Shown: positions 18,843-28,013 of the stretch, in pieces
How the letters are laid out: every line of letters starts with the position of its first letter
How positions within the stretch are numbered: the stretch's first letter is position 1
Assembly: GCF_000243235.1 (NCBI RefSeq)
Contig: NZ_JH594606.1
Coordinates: 367,476 to 431,475, forward strand
Reading direction: 5' to 3'
DNA: 64,000 bases
Source of the DNA: Gillisia limnaea DSM 15749
GTDB lineage: Bacteria; Bacteroidota; Bacteroidia; Flavobacteriales; Flavobacteriaceae
Made by a program: the position numbers and the translations under genes
Notes under the pieces: model-generated
What the model saw: only the letters and a program-made list of their open reading frames with translations
The model's database searches: none
Told to the model about the DNA's origin: nothing

Positions 18843-19706
18843 TTATTGTGTTATTACTTTTTTAATATAGGCTCCGTAACCACTTTTTCCGTACCTAACT
18901 GAGGCTTTTGTAGCTTGTTCTTTGCTAATAAACCCATGGAGGTATGCTATTTCTTCTATACACGCAATTTTTTTATCTGTTCGCTTTTCAATGACACGCA
19001 CAAATTCTGAAGCATCATCCATAGAATCTACTGTTCCTGTATCTAACCAAGCCATTCCACGAGTCATAATGCCAACTTCCAGCTCTTCCAAATCAAGGTA
19101 CATTTGATTCAATGTGGTAATTTCTTTTTCTCCTCTTTCAGATGGTTTTACTTCTTTTGCAAATTCCACAACCCTGTTGTCATAAAAATACAAACCTGGA
19201 ACCGCGAAGGATGATTTTGGCTTTTTGGGTTTTTCTTCAACACTAATGGCTTTATTATTTATATCAAATTCCACAACTCCATAACGTTCCGGATCGCTCA
19301 CCGGATAAGCAAAAATAGAAGCTCCTTTAATATCTGTTTTACTCCTCAATAAAGTTCCAAAACCACTACCATAAAATATATTATCGCCTAATACAAGAGC
19401 CACTTTATCATTTCCAATAAAATCCTCTCCAATTATAAAAGCTTCCGCCAATCCATTTGGTTCTGGTTGAACTGCATACTCAAATTTACAACCCACTTGA
19501 GAGCCATCGCCCAATAATTTCATAAAAGCTTCCTGATCATGTGGTGTGGTAATAATTAATATTTCACGAATACCCGCCAACATTAAAACCGATAAAGGGT
19601 AATATATCATCGGTTTGTCATAAACAGGTAATAATTGCTTACTTACTGCAATAGTTAATGGATATAATCTAGTTCCTGATCCTCCTGCTAAAATAATTCC
19701 TTTCAT
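18843..19706 (-). CDS. rmlA: Glucose-1-phosphate thymidylyltransferase
   Basis: Makes dTDP-glucose from glucose-1-phosphate and dTTP. The 287-residue protein has [16 protein letters not shown] at residues 3-18, [25 protein letters not shown] near 110, [21 protein letters not shown] and [12 protein letters not shown], all of the RmlA family, at normal length. It sits at the head of the FdtA-FdtA-FdtC-FdtB set. A second, broken copy lies at 29604-30488. Confidence 0.92.
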   Translation of the reverse strand: MKGIILAGGSGTRLYPLTIAVSKQLLPVYDKPMIYYPLSVLMLAGIREILIITTPHDQEAFMKLLGDGSQVGCKFEYAVQPEPNGLAEAFIIGEDFIGNDKVALVLGDNIFYGSGFGTLLRSKTDIKGASIFAYPVSDPERYGVVEFDINNKAISVEEKPKKPKSSFAVPGLYFYDNRVVEFAKEVKPSERGEKEITTLNQMYLDLEELEVGIMTRGMAWLDTGTVDSMDDASEFVRVIEKRTDKKIACIEEIAYLHGFISKEQATKASVRYGKSGYGAYIKKVITQ

Positions 19707-19712
19707 AAAATA

Positions 19713-19776
19713 TTGTTAAGTTGTCAAATTGTAAAGTTGTAATGTTGCAAAGTTGTCGGTTTGTTAAATTGTGAAG
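19713..19776. repeat. Octamer array (AAGTTGTn-like), left of a broken four-helix-bundle gene
   Basis: Degenerate units such as AAGTTGTC, AAATTGTA, AAGTTGTA and AAGTTGTC. Their reverse complement resembles the ACAACTTC/ACAGTTTT units at 20175-20236 on the other side of the gene, giving an imperfect inverted pair around it. Confidence 0.7.
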
Positions 19777-19780
19777 GGGT

Positions 19781-20135
19781 TTAATCCGCCTTTAAAGTTT
19801 TATATAACGCATTCAACTGATTTGTAATATGTTCTGCTTTTTTTCTTGAATCAAGATATTTATCTTCTTTAATAAATTCTAAATCTGAACTTAGAATAAG
19901 AAGATTTATTACTTCCCATGCCGAACTATAGGCAATATTTATAAACCTTGCTTTTTCAGTTCGATAATTTCTTAAAAAGCCTTCTGCAATATTTGCTCTA
20001 ATACTTACTTCTTATTTGACTTATTAATCCGAATTTTTCTGCATTTGGAAATGACTCTGTTTTTAAATAAATATCTTTTACAAAAATACGAGCATTCTTC
20101 CAGACCTCTAACTTTTCAAAATAAAATTCATACAT
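19781..20135 (-). pseudogene. Four-helix bundle protein gene, disrupted by an 8-base deletion
   Basis: This DNA is almost the same as the intact four-helix-bundle gene at 36782-37144, from the start (MYEFYFEKLEVWKNAR) to the stop. The intact copy has CTTACAGTTGCCCTTC where this one has CTTACTTC: eight bases (AGTTGCCC) are lost and the frame breaks in the middle. Other differences are single bases. Both copies lie immediately downstream of an rmlB gene, so the pair was duplicated together. Confidence 0.85.
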
Positions 20136-20174
20136 GATTCTACTTCATTAAATCTTTAAACAAGTTCACTGCAT

Positions 20175-20236
20175 CCTCTTTTTACAACTTCAAAGTTTTA
20201 CATCTTCACAGTTTTACAATTTCACAGCTTTGCTTT
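20175..20236. repeat. Octamer array (ACAGTTTT-like), right of the broken four-helix-bundle gene
   Basis: Units ACAACTTC, AAAGTTTT, ACATCTTC, ACAGTTTT, ACAATTTC and ACAGCTTT in a row with 8-base spacing. The counterpart at 37191-37277 beside the intact copy has the same unit type but is longer. Confidence 0.75.
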
Positions 20237-20270
20237 TAATAATGATTTTTATAATTAGTATAAATTCGGA

Positions 20271-21320
20271 TTAATTCGCTGCATATTGTTTTGTATAATA
20301 TTCCTGATACTTTCCACTAGTCACACTTTTCAACCAAACCTCATTCTCCAAATACCAATCTATTGTCTTTGCTAATCCTTCTTCAAAAGTAACAGATGGT
20401 TTCCATCCTAATTCTTTATTTATTTTGGATGCATCTATTGCATACCTTTTATCGTGACCTGGTCTGTCCTTAATGTATGTAATCAATTTTTCAGACGTAC
20501 CTTTATCCCGATCTAATTTCTCATCCATTATTTTACATAGCAATTTCACTAAGTCTATATTCTGCCATTCATTAAAACCGCCAATATTATAGGTGCTTTT
20601 TGTTTTTCCTTGATGAAATGCCAAGTCTATTGCAACAGCGTGATCGACGACATATAACCAGTCTCTCGTGTACTTTCCATCTCCGTAGACCGGTAAATTT
20701 TTATTCTCGATTATATTGTTAATAAAGAGCGGAATTAATTTTTCAGGAAATTGATTCGGACCATAATTATTAGAACAATTAGTAATAATATATGGCAAAT
20801 TATAAGTTTCTCCATAGGCTCTCACAAAGTGATCGGAACTGGCTTTTGAAGCGGAATAAGGAGAATTTGGATCATAAGCCGTATTTTCGGTAAAAAGCCC
20901 GGTATCCCCCAGAGTTCCGTAAACTTCATCGGTACTGATATGATAAAACAGTTTGTCATCAAAATTATCTTTCCATGACTCCTTTGCTGCATTAAGCAAA
21001 TTCATAGTTCCTATTACATTGGTTTTTACAAATGCCAAAGGATCTGTAATTGAACGGTCCACGTGAGATTCTGCAGCTAAATGAATGACTTTATCAAACT
21101 TATATTTTTCAAACAAATTATTAATTTCGAATGCATCATTAATATCAACCTTAAGAAAAGTATAATTTGGTTTTTCTTCTATATCTAAAAGGTTTTCCAT
21201 GTTACCGGCATATGTCAATGCATCTAAATTGTATAACTCATATTCAGGATATTTGTTGACAAATAACCGTACAACATGAGACCCAATAAATCCTGCTCCT
21301 CCGGTGATTAAAATTCTCAT
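20271..21320 (-). CDS. rmlB: dTDP-glucose 4,6-dehydratase (copy 1)
   Basis: Forms dTDP-4-keto-6-deoxyglucose, the common substrate of the FdtA-like enzymes. The 349-residue extended SDR has ILITGGAGFIGSHVVRLF, HLAAESHVDRSI, FYHISTDEVYGTLG, catalytic YSASKASSD near residue 157 and NCSNNYGPNQFPEKLIPL. Length is normal. Copy 2 at 37278-38342 is very similar over the full length. It follows ugd by 17 bases. Confidence 0.93.
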   Translation of the reverse strand: MRILITGGAGFIGSHVVRLFVNKYPEYELYNLDALTYAGNMENLLDIEEKPNYTFLKVDINDAFEINNLFEKYKFDKVIHLAAESHVDRSITDPLAFVKTNVIGTMNLLNAAKESWKDNFDDKLFYHISTDEVYGTLGDTGLFTENTAYDPNSPYSASKASSDHFVRAYGETYNLPYIITNCSNNYGPNQFPEKLIPLFINNIIENKNLPVYGDGKYTRDWLYVVDHAVAIDLAFHQGKTKSTYNIGGFNEWQNIDLVKLLCKIMDEKLDRDKGTSEKLITYIKDRPGHDKRYAIDASKINKELGWKPSVTFEEGLAKTIDWYLENEVWLKSVTSGKYQEYYTKQYAAN

Positions 21321-21337
21321 AATTAATTATATATTAT

Positions 21338-22732
21338 CTAATTACCTATAGCATAAAATTCGAAACCAATTTTTTCCTTTGTACTTCTATCCAATAATCT
21401 TCTACCATCAAACAAAAATGCCGGCTTTAACATATCATCGTAAACTGCTTGCCAGTCAAGGTCTTTAAATTCATCCCATTCGGTTAAAATTGTAACCGCG
21501 TGAGCATCTTTACAGGCATCATGTGCTGTATTTACCACCTTTACCCTTTCACGAATTTCCTCACTGCTATGAGTTCCTAAATATTCTAGATCTGAAAATA
21601 TTTGCTCAGAGGTTACCTTAGGATCGTAAATTACGATCTCTGCCTGCTCATTCAGTAAATAATCTGAAACATATATTGCAGCAGATTCTCTTGTATCGTT
21701 AGTATCCTTTTTAAAAGCCCAACCTAAAATGGCTATTTTCTTGCCTGAAACTGTATTATACAAGGTTTTCACCATATTTGATGCAAACCTTCTTTTTTGA
21801 TGATCATTCATGATTATTACCTGTTCCCAATAGTCGGCAACCTCATTTAATCCAAATGATTTGGAGATATAAACAAGGTTCAAAATATCCTTTTGAAAAC
21901 AAGAACCTCCAAAACCTACTGAAGATTGAAGAAATTTGGGTCCAATTCTGGAATCCATTCCCACAGCCTTGGCAACTTCATTAACATCGGCTCCTGTTTT
22001 TTCACAAAGCTCACTCATAGCATTAATGCTTGAAATACGCTGGGCTAAAAATGCATTGGCAGTAAGCTTTGATAATTCTGAAGACCAGACATTGGTGGTT
22101 AAGATATTTTCGTTAGGAACCCAATGAGCATACACATCTACCAAAGCCTGCATAGCATCCAGGCCTTCTTCTGTGTCAATATCGCCTCCAATCAAAATCC
22201 TGTCGGGATTTTGGAGATCCTGAACCGCTGTTCCTTCTGCTAAAAATTCCGGATTTGACAAAATTTGGTAATTCACACCATTACCGGTATTGTCTAATAT
22301 ATTTTTCAAAGCCTCGGCGGTACGCACCGGCAATGTAGATTTTTCAACTACTATTTTGTCATTTTTCGAGACCCTGGCTATTTGCCTTGCACAAAGTTCG
22401 ATAAATTTCAAGTCGGCAGCCATCCCTTTTCCAATTCCGTAGGTTTTGGTGGGGGTATTTACCGAGATAAAGATCATTTCAGCTTTATCAATAGCCCCGT
22501 CAACATCGGTTGAAAAGAATAAATTCCTTCCGCGGGCTTCTTTAACTATGTCAGATAATCCCGGTTCGTAAATAGGAATATTCTCTACATCCTCATCATT
22601 CCAGGCAGCAATGCGTTCTGCATTTATATCAACTACCGTTACATTAATTTCAGGACACTTTTGTGCTATTACAGCCATTGTTGGACCACCAACATATCCA
22701 GCACCAATACAACATATGTTTTTTATTTTCAT
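21338..22732 (-). CDS. ugd: UDP-glucose 6-dehydrogenase
   Basis: Oxidises UDP-glucose to UDP-glucuronate with NAD. The 464-residue protein has [19 protein letters not shown] at the start, ISVNTPTK near 93, [21 protein letters not shown] and the catalytic cysteine in [14 protein letters not shown] near residue 275, and the C-terminal [11 protein letters not shown]. The length and VGGP form match the eukaryote-like/Bacteroidota Ugd. It should feed the UDP-glucuronate epimerase at 13300-14331. A relic of a second copy remains at 14344-14656. Confidence 0.92.
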   Translation of the reverse strand: MKIKNICCIGAGYVGGPTMAVIAQKCPEINVTVVDINAERIAAWNDEDVENIPIYEPGLSDIVKEARGRNLFFSTDVDGAIDKAEMIFISVNTPTKTYGIGKGMAADLKFIELCARQIARVSKNDKIVVEKSTLPVRTAEALKNILDNTGNGVNYQILSNPEFLAEGTAVQDLQNPDRILIGGDIDTEEGLDAMQALVDVYAHWVPNENILTTNVWSSELSKLTANAFLAQRISSINAMSELCEKTGADVNEVAKAVGMDSRIGPKFLQSSVGFGGSCFQKDILNLVYISKSFGLNEVADYWEQVIIMNDHQKRRFASNMVKTLYNTVSGKKIAILGWAFKKDTNDTRESAAIYVSDYLLNEQAEIVIYDPKVTSEQIFSDLEYLGTHSSEEIRERVKVVNTAHDACKDAHAVTILTEWDEFKDLDWQAVYDDMLKPAFLFDGRRLLDRSTKEKIGFEFYAIGN

Positions 22733-22737
22733 CTAAT

Positions 22738-22868
22738 CGTTAGTTCGTGAATTCGTGAGTTCGTGAGTTCGTTAGTTTGTGAATTCGTTAATTCGCGGTT
22801 TCGTTAATTCGCAGTTTCGTTAGTTCGTGAATTCGTTAGTTCGTTCGTTAGTTCGTTAGTTCGTAAAT
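22738..22868. repeat. Octamer array (TTAGTTCG/TGAATTCG units)
   Basis: About sixteen units of 8 bases (GTTAGTTC, GTGAATTC, GTGAGTTC, GTTAATTC and variants) between the ugd start and the four-helix-bundle gene stop. Units vary at two or three positions only. On the far side of the gene (23376-23470) units such as CGAATTAA and CGATTCCC read roughly as the reverse complement. Confidence 0.85.
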
Positions 22869-22887
22869 GAATTATACTTTTGCAAAT

Positions 22888-23256
22888 TTACTCATTTGAC
22901 TTTCTTAAATACCTTATATAGCCATTAATTACCTGCATACATCGGGTCGTTTGATTTCTTATTTCCTTCAAAGTTTCATCTGAAATATACTCCCAGGATT
23001 TTGCTTCAATCCCATGATCCAGAATTTCAGCTACTGAACCACGTGCATTTACCAAAAATTTTATATTATCCTTATAATGATATCTTCCCCACCCCTCAGC
23101 TATATTAGCTGTCGCCGACCTTGATGCTCTTAATATTTGACTGTATAATTCGAACCGCTCTGATTTAGGAAGTTTCATAAGAACATTCTCTTTCAGGAAA
23201 ATCTTTAATTCATTGCATCTTTGCCAACACTCCAAGCTCTCAAAACTATGAGCCAT
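22888..23256 (-). CDS. Four-helix bundle protein (23S rRNA-IVS / S23 family)
   Basis: A 122-residue member of the same family as the genes at 11700 and 36782 but of a different subgroup: SFESLECWQRCNELKIFLKE, LYSQILRASRSATANIAEGWGRYHYKDN around residues 40-67 and a C-terminal INGYIRYLR. The ANIAEG core is the family mark. It is bordered by TTCGTTAG-type arrays on both sides. Function unknown. Confidence 0.85.
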   Translation of the reverse strand: MAHSFESLECWQRCNELKIFLKENVLMKLPKSERFELYSQILRASRSATANIAEGWGRYHYKDNIKFLVNARGSVAEILDHGIEAKSWEYISDETLKEIRNQTTRCMQVINGYIRYLRKSNE

Positions 23257-23260
23257 AATT

Positions 23261-23565
23261 TATTCGTTAGTTCGGTAAACCGTTAGTTCGTTAGTTCGTT
23301 CACTCGTTAGTCCGAATCATTATTTTACGACCAAATTATGAATCCCTTTTCTAATTAAAAATTTTACGAATCTCGGATTAACCAATCCGCAATTAATAAA
23401 TCCCGACTCACAAATCCCGCATCTCGAATTAACGGATCACGATTCCCGAATAACGATTCTACTTCACAACATCACTTCGTCACAACATTACTATATCACA
23501 GCGTTACTTCGTAATTTCATCACAACGTCACAGCGTCACTTCGTTACTTCTTCACAGTCATAGTG
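23261..23565. repeat. Mixed octamer arrays between the four-helix-bundle gene and the 50-residue ORF
   Basis: Three blocks in a row: TTAGTTCG units (23265-23310), then units like ACGAATCT, CGGATTAA, CAATCCGC, CGATTCCC (23360-23460), then CATCACTT, CGTCACAA, CAGCGTCA, CTTCGTTA units up to 23560. It contains the first 72-base direct repeat (23304-23375). I see no gene in it. Confidence 0.8.
23304..23375. repeat. 72-base direct repeat, copy 1
   Basis: Begins TCGTTAGTCCGAATC and ends TTTTACGAATCTCG. It matches 23788-23859 with only a handful of differences. The two copies are in the same direction and enclose the 50-residue ORF at 23566-23718. Confidence 0.85.
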
Positions 23566-23718
23566 CTACTCCGGCTTAATTTTCACTATTTTATCACCTC
23601 TTATAATGACAAGTTTACTATTTTTCGCTTTTTTGAATTCTATAAGTCTTTCATAAACTTTTTCAAGTCCGATTAAAATCTTATCCTTTAATTCGATTTG
23701 TTTATCCTTGGTTGTCAT
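23566..23718 (-). CDS. Hypothetical 50-residue protein in a repeat-enclosed cassette
   Basis: Minus-strand ORF from ATG (23716-23718) to TAG: MTTKDKQIELKDKILIGLEK, then VYERLIEFKKAKNSKL and VIIRGDKIVKIKPE. The first half is a likely amphipathic helix and the second a short beta strand pair ending in IKPE. It looks like a real coding sequence because its base make-up differs sharply from the octamer arrays on both sides. I do not recognise a family with certainty. It lies between 72-base direct repeats and arrays, like the other small genes of this region. Confidence 0.6.
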   Translation of the reverse strand: MTTKDKQIELKDKILIGLEKVYERLIEFKKAKNSKLVIIRGDKIVKIKPE

Positions 23719-24008
23719 AATTATTTTTTAATTCAGTAAATGGTTAATCGTTGATTCGTTAGTTCGTTAACTCATTAATTGGTTCATTCGTTAGTCCGAA
23801 TCCTTATTTTACGACAAAATTATGAATCCCTTTCCTAAATATAAATTTTACGAATCTCGAATTAACGAATCTCGAATTAACTATTCCCGGTGTAACGATT
23901 CCCGAATCACGATTTCCGAATTAACTATTCCCCAATCACTATTTACCAATCCCTAATTAACCAATCCCCAATCACGAACTCACCAATCCCGAATTAACGA
24001 ATCCCGGA
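23719..24008. repeat. Octamer arrays upstream of the 50-residue ORF
   Basis: Starts with CGTTAGTT/CATTAATT units, contains the second 72-base direct repeat, and continues as CGAATTAA, CTATTCCC, CGATTCCC, CCAATCCC units up to the stop codon of the UDP-HexNAc dehydrogenase gene. No gene seen. Confidence 0.8.
23788..23859. repeat. 72-base direct repeat, copy 2
   Basis: Same sequence as 23304-23375 apart from a few single-base changes, 484 bases further on in the same direction. Confidence 0.85.
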
Positions 24009-25289
24009 TTAAAGTTTTTTATCGCATTTATCACCAAGCACTCCCTTAACATCATACACAACTGTACTTCCGTTTTTGAATTTATCTAAATCCAGTTGTA
24101 AAAATTCTTTATGCGAAACCGCAAGGACCACTGCATCAAAGGTTTCGGTTGGTAATGTCTTCGTTGTAGTCAATCCATATTCGTGTTTTACTTCATTTGG
24201 ATTAGCTAAAGGATCATAAATTGTCACATTGGTTCCATACTCTTTAAGATTCTTGATCACATCAACAACCTTCGTATTTCTGACATCGGGACAGTTTTCC
24301 TTAAAAGTAATTCCAAGAACCAGAATATTTGCTCCTTTAACTTTAATGTCATTTTGCAACATTAGCTTCACAACCTCGCTGGAAACATATTGTCCCATAG
24401 AGTCATTCATTCTTCTTCCGGCAAGGATAATTTCAGGATGATATCCCAATTCCTGTGCTTTTTGGGCAAGGTAATAAGGATCTACTCCGATACAATGTCC
24501 GCCAACAAGACCCGGCTTGAAAGGTAAAAAGTTCCATTTTGTACCCGCTGCTTCCAAAACATCCTGAGTGTCGATATCCATCATATTGAAGATCTTGGCC
24601 AGTTCATTTACGAAGGCGATATTGATATCCCGCTGGGAATTTTCAATAACCTTGGCAGCTTCTGCTACTTTTATAGTTGGTGCCAAATGGGTGCCGGCAG
24701 TAATCACCTGGGCATATAATTCGTCGACCTTCTTTCCAATCTCCGGAGTTGAGCCGGCAGTTACTTTAAGTATTTTTTCAACAGTATGCTCCTTATCACC
24801 CGGATTAATCCTCTCAGGTGAATAACCGGCGAAGAAATCTACATTGAATTTGAGTCCGCTAACTTTTTCAAGCACAGGAACACACTCATCCTCAGTTACA
24901 CCCGGATATACGGTAGATTCATAGATCACTATATCCCCTTTCTTAAGAACTTTCCCTACCGTTTCACTACTCTTATATAATGGAGTAAGATCTGGTCGAT
25001 TATTTTTATCTACCGGTGTTGGAACAGTTATAATGTAATAATTACAATCTTTTATATCATCCAGATTAGTAGTGCAGTAGAGTCCGTTTTCATTAGAAGG
25101 ATTTTGGACTAATGAAGCTTTTAAAAGATCATCTTCCACCTCAAGAGTACTGTCATGACCCTTCTTTAGTTCATCGACTCTACCCTGATTAATGTCAAAT
25201 CCTATTACGGGGTATTTGGTTGCAAAAAGTCTTGCCAGCGGAAGACCAACGTAGCCTAATCCTATTACGGCGATTTTAATATTGTTCAT
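24009..25289 (-). CDS. tviB: UDP-N-acetyl-hexosamine 6-dehydrogenase (WbpA/TviB/VipA type)
   Basis: Oxidises UDP-GlcNAc (or GalNAc) to the uronic acid. The 426-residue protein has IAVIGLGYVGLPLARLFATK at 5-24, TVPTPVDKNNRPDLTPL near 88, ESTVYPGVTE, SPERINPGDKEH (a WbpA/TviB mark) and catalytic Cys in PGLVGGHCIGVDPYYLA near residue 266. This differs from the VGGP-type Ugd at 21338. The TviC/WbpP-type epimerase is the next gene upstream, as in Vi antigen and Pseudomonas O-antigen clusters, so the pair should make UDP-GalNAc uronic acid. Confidence 0.87.
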   Translation of the reverse strand: MNNIKIAVIGLGYVGLPLARLFATKYPVIGFDINQGRVDELKKGHDSTLEVEDDLLKASLVQNPSNENGLYCTTNLDDIKDCNYYIITVPTPVDKNNRPDLTPLYKSSETVGKVLKKGDIVIYESTVYPGVTEDECVPVLEKVSGLKFNVDFFAGYSPERINPGDKEHTVEKILKVTAGSTPEIGKKVDELYAQVITAGTHLAPTIKVAEAAKVIENSQRDINIAFVNELAKIFNMMDIDTQDVLEAAGTKWNFLPFKPGLVGGHCIGVDPYYLAQKAQELGYHPEIILAGRRMNDSMGQYVSSEVVKLMLQNDIKVKGANILVLGITFKENCPDVRNTKVVDVIKNLKEYGTNVTIYDPLANPNEVKHEYGLTTTKTLPTETFDAVVLAVSHKEFLQLDLDKFKNGSTVVYDVKGVLGDKCDKKL

Positions 25290-25614
25290 TTCTTAATTGG
25301 TTTATTTTTTTAGTACCGAGTGACCATGTGATGGTGTAACGTAGTCTCTTTTCAGCTTTTTTTTTCATCACTTCGGCACTGTATTACATTTTTACTTCGT
25401 TTTTTATCACAGCGCCACTTCTTCACAGCGTCACTTCATCACAACATCACTTCTTCACTTCTTCACCGCGTTACTTCACCACAACATCACAGCGTCACTT
25501 CGTTACTTCACCACAACATCACTTCTTCACCGCGTCACTTCTTTACTTCTTTACAACTTCACTTCTTCACTTCTTCACTGCTCTACTTCATAACAACGTC
25601 ACAGCGTCACTGCT
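25290..25614. repeat. Array of CACTTC/CATCACAG-type units between tviB and tviC
   Basis: The 325 bases between the two genes are filled from about 25370 on with short units such as CACTTCTT, CACAGCGT, CACAACAT and TTACTTCG, mostly spaced 7-9 bases. It runs up to the stop of the epimerase gene. No ORF, no hairpin terminator; the two genes of one pathway are thus split by an array. Confidence 0.85.
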
Positions 25615-26613
25615 TCACTTCAAATTTTTCCAATACCAATTGACAGCCTCTTTTAATCCGGCTCTAATATCAAATTGAGGATTGTAGCCTAATTTTTCTT
25701 TCGCTTTTTCTACCGAAGCCAAGGAATGCGGAATATCACCAGCCCTATTTGGTCCGTGTTTGATTTCAATTTTCGCTATTTCAGGATCGTATTTGGATAA
25801 ATATTCTTTCAGCAAAGTAGTAAGTTCCAATAAATTTGTTCGGTCACCCACTGCGGTATTGTACACCTCATTTACAGCTTCTTCATTTTCAGAAGTAAGC
25901 GCCAGAAGATTCATTTGAATTACGTTGTCTATATACGTGAAATCGCGGGAATAGGTGCCGTCTCCGTTGATCAAAGGAGATTCGTGGTTCATCAACTGTA
26001 TAACAAATTTTGGAATTACGGCTGCATAAGCTCCGTCCGGATCTTGTTTTCTGCCAAAAACATTGAAATATCTAAGTCCGATAGTGTCCAGATCGTAGGC
26101 AGATTTGAAAATATCGGCGTATAGTTCGTTTACATATTTTGTTATTGCATAAGGAGAAAGTGGTTTTCCTATCACATCTTCCACCTTTGGCAGATTTTCT
26201 GAATCTCCGTAGGTAGATGAACTGGCTGCATATACGAAGCGTTTTACTTTAGCATCCCGTGCTGCAACCAACATATTTAAAAACCCTGAAACATTCACCT
26301 CATTGGTGGTAATTGGATCCTTTAACGAACGCGGAACCGAACCTAATGCGGCTTCATGAAAAATATAATCAACTCCTTTAGCTGCTCTATGGCAGGTTTC
26401 AAGATTTCGGATATCTCCTTCTATTAAGGTGAAATTGGAATGTTCAATAATTGCGGAAAGATTTTCTCTTTTTCCGGTGGCGAAGTTATCCAGGCAAACC
26501 ACACTTGCATCGAGTTCTATAAGCTTTTCACAAAGATTAGAACCTATAAAGCCGGCGCCACCTGTAACCAATATTTTTTTAGAACTTAATTTTGAAAATT
26601 GTTCCTTTTGCAT
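25615..26613 (-). CDS. tviC: UDP-N-acetylglucosamine(uronate) C4-epimerase (WbpP/TviC/VipB type)
   Basis: A 332-residue extended SDR. KKILVTGGAGFIGSNLCEKL at the start, DNFATGKRENL (usual in WbpP/TviC), FHEAALGSVPRSLKDP, AASSSTYGDSENLPK, catalytic YAITKYVNE near residue 152 and LRYFNVFGRKQDPDGAYAAVI. These are the marks of epimerases acting on N-acetylated UDP sugars. It precedes the WbpA/TviB-type dehydrogenase. A clear -7 element lies 24 bases before the ATG, so this gene heads a transcription unit. Confidence 0.87.
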   Translation of the reverse strand: MQKEQFSKLSSKKILVTGGAGFIGSNLCEKLIELDASVVCLDNFATGKRENLSAIIEHSNFTLIEGDIRNLETCHRAAKGVDYIFHEAALGSVPRSLKDPITTNEVNVSGFLNMLVAARDAKVKRFVYAASSSTYGDSENLPKVEDVIGKPLSPYAITKYVNELYADIFKSAYDLDTIGLRYFNVFGRKQDPDGAYAAVIPKFVIQLMNHESPLINGDGTYSRDFTYIDNVIQMNLLALTSENEEAVNEVYNTAVGDRTNLLELTTLLKEYLSKYDPEIAKIEIKHGPNRAGDIPHSLASVEKAKEKLGYNPQFDIRAGLKEAVNWYWKNLK

Positions 26614-26636
26614 AAATCATTTTTAGAATCAGTCGG

Positions 26637-26644
26637 CAAAGATA
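26637..26644 (-). promoter_or_regulatory. Putative -7 promoter element of the tviC-tviB unit
   Basis: Minus-strand TATCTTTG matches TAnnTTTG, 24 bases before the ATG at 26613. No convincing -33 TTG at the right distance. Confidence 0.55.
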
Positions 26645-26861
26645 AGATTTCTATTTTAAGCTTGAAGTTTGATCATCTTAAAGAAATGTGAAAAAGTTGA
26701 GAGTATTTGAAAAGTATGAAATTGGCTGGGAACTAATGGGTTAATTAAATATGATAAAACACAATTAGAATTCTTTAACATATCAGTTCTTTATCTCTTA
26801 AGCTGTTAACTTGGAAATATGAACATTATTTTTTTTAACAATTTCATCAAAATTTAAAGTG

Positions 26862-27026
26862 TTAACTATTGCTCAATAGTGTTGCCAGTTTTACTGTTTT
26901 TACTGTAGAATAAATATTTTTTATCGAACGCATTTTTCCCATAAAAGCAATTTTCAGACCCTTACGCATAATAATATTTTTAACAAAAAAGGAAGACATT
27001 CCTAAGAGATACAAATTAAAATTCAT
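26862..27026 (-). pseudogene. Possible relic of a GT2 glycosyltransferase C-terminus
   Basis: A 54-codon minus-strand frame from ATG 27026 with the pattern MSSFFVKNIIMRKGLKIAFM and then a basic helix ending KTVKLATL. GT2 enzymes of polysaccharide loci often end in a similar way (xFFxKNxxxRKGxxxGFxG then a helix rich in Tyr/Lys). It lies just downstream of the SGNH-like gene. The match is by eye and weak; it could be a chance ORF. The rest of 26645-27047 is AT-rich and shows nothing else. Confidence 0.3.
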
Positions 27027-27047
27027 GAAATTCTATTCGACATTTTC

Positions 27048-28010
27048 CTAATATAAATTATTAATAGAATCATTTAACATCTTTCCAAATTTAAAAGCGC
27101 CTTTCTTATTAAGATGATCTTCATCATAGAAATCCTCTGCTTTAATTAAGTCAGAATTCATAAAATTCCAATATTGTATATTTTGTTTTCCTGAAATCCT
27201 ATCAAAATCTGATTTGTTCAAATTCACAAAATTGGCATTTAAATATTTATTATACTCTACAAATGTTGGCGTAGTAAATAAAATAGGAACAATATCCCTA
27301 TTGATCAATATTTGGATTAAACCATTTAAATCTTCCTCAATCTCAAGTTTTTCTTTTGATGTCTCAACTACCCGATTAAATTTTTTAGCACTCCTTTGAA
27401 ATTTGTTTTCATTGAACGCATCAACATCTTTACCCTCAAAGCCAATAAAACCGTTTTTAATTGTGTCTTTTAGATTTACCCCTTTTTGTACAGGAAAATC
27501 AACGACTATGTTTGATGTGCTTAGTTGGTAGATTATTTCCGTTTTGAATAAGGAAAGTATTATTTTAGGAGTATAACCAAATAGTGTGTGGGAAAAATCT
27601 TCAAATAAATAATTTTTATTTTTATAATTGACTCCTGTATCATAATATGCCCAAACATCCCGAATACCCTGACTTGAAAAATACAGGGAATGAAAATCAG
27701 CACTAATTAATACGTATTTTAAATTTTTGTATTCATCCAAATGAGAGAGTAAAATTCTTTTATCAAAATAAATGCTTTGGTTTACATTTGCGAGATTATA
27801 TGCGTATTTATCAAATGCATTGGGATCAACCCCAAAATTCGCGTGGGAATTGCCTAAAATTATTATTTCAATTTTTTCCTTATCCTGTATTGCTCCTTGA
27901 ATTTTTTCTTTATACAAGGAATTTTTATTCCTTAAAAACCCATCCGTCATTATAACCATTATGATTGGTAGAACCATAAAAACAAAGAGTCGTTTTATAA
28001 ATAACACCAT
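27048..28010 (-). CDS. SGNH-hydrolase-like protein, partner of the MBOAT acyltransferase
   Basis: A 320-residue protein with one N-terminal membrane anchor (about residues 5-24) followed by a periplasmic domain. IIILGNSHANFGVDP near residue 50 supplies the serine block and YDEDHLNKKGAFKFG near residue 297 the Asp-His block of SGNH/AlgX-like enzymes. Such proteins finish the transfer of acyl groups that an MBOAT protein moves across the membrane. It starts four bases after the MBOAT stop codon, so both form one unit. The acceptor, presumably a sugar of the glycan made here, is inferred. Confidence 0.7.
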   Translation of the reverse strand: MVLFIKRLFVFMVLPIIMVIMTDGFLRNKNSLYKEKIQGAIQDKEKIEIIILGNSHANFGVDPNAFDKYAYNLANVNQSIYFDKRILLSHLDEYKNLKYVLISADFHSLYFSSQGIRDVWAYYDTGVNYKNKNYLFEDFSHTLFGYTPKIILSLFKTEIIYQLSTSNIVVDFPVQKGVNLKDTIKNGFIGFEGKDVDAFNENKFQRSAKKFNRVVETSKEKLEIEEDLNGLIQILINRDIVPILFTTPTFVEYNKYLNANFVNLNKSDFDRISGKQNIQYWNFMNSDLIKAEDFYDEDHLNKKGAFKFGKMLNDSINNLY

Positions 28011-28013
28011 ATT

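Noticed and set aside
22738-25614. CRISPR array
   Set aside because: Units are only about 8 bases, degenerate and without unique spacers, and there are no cas genes.
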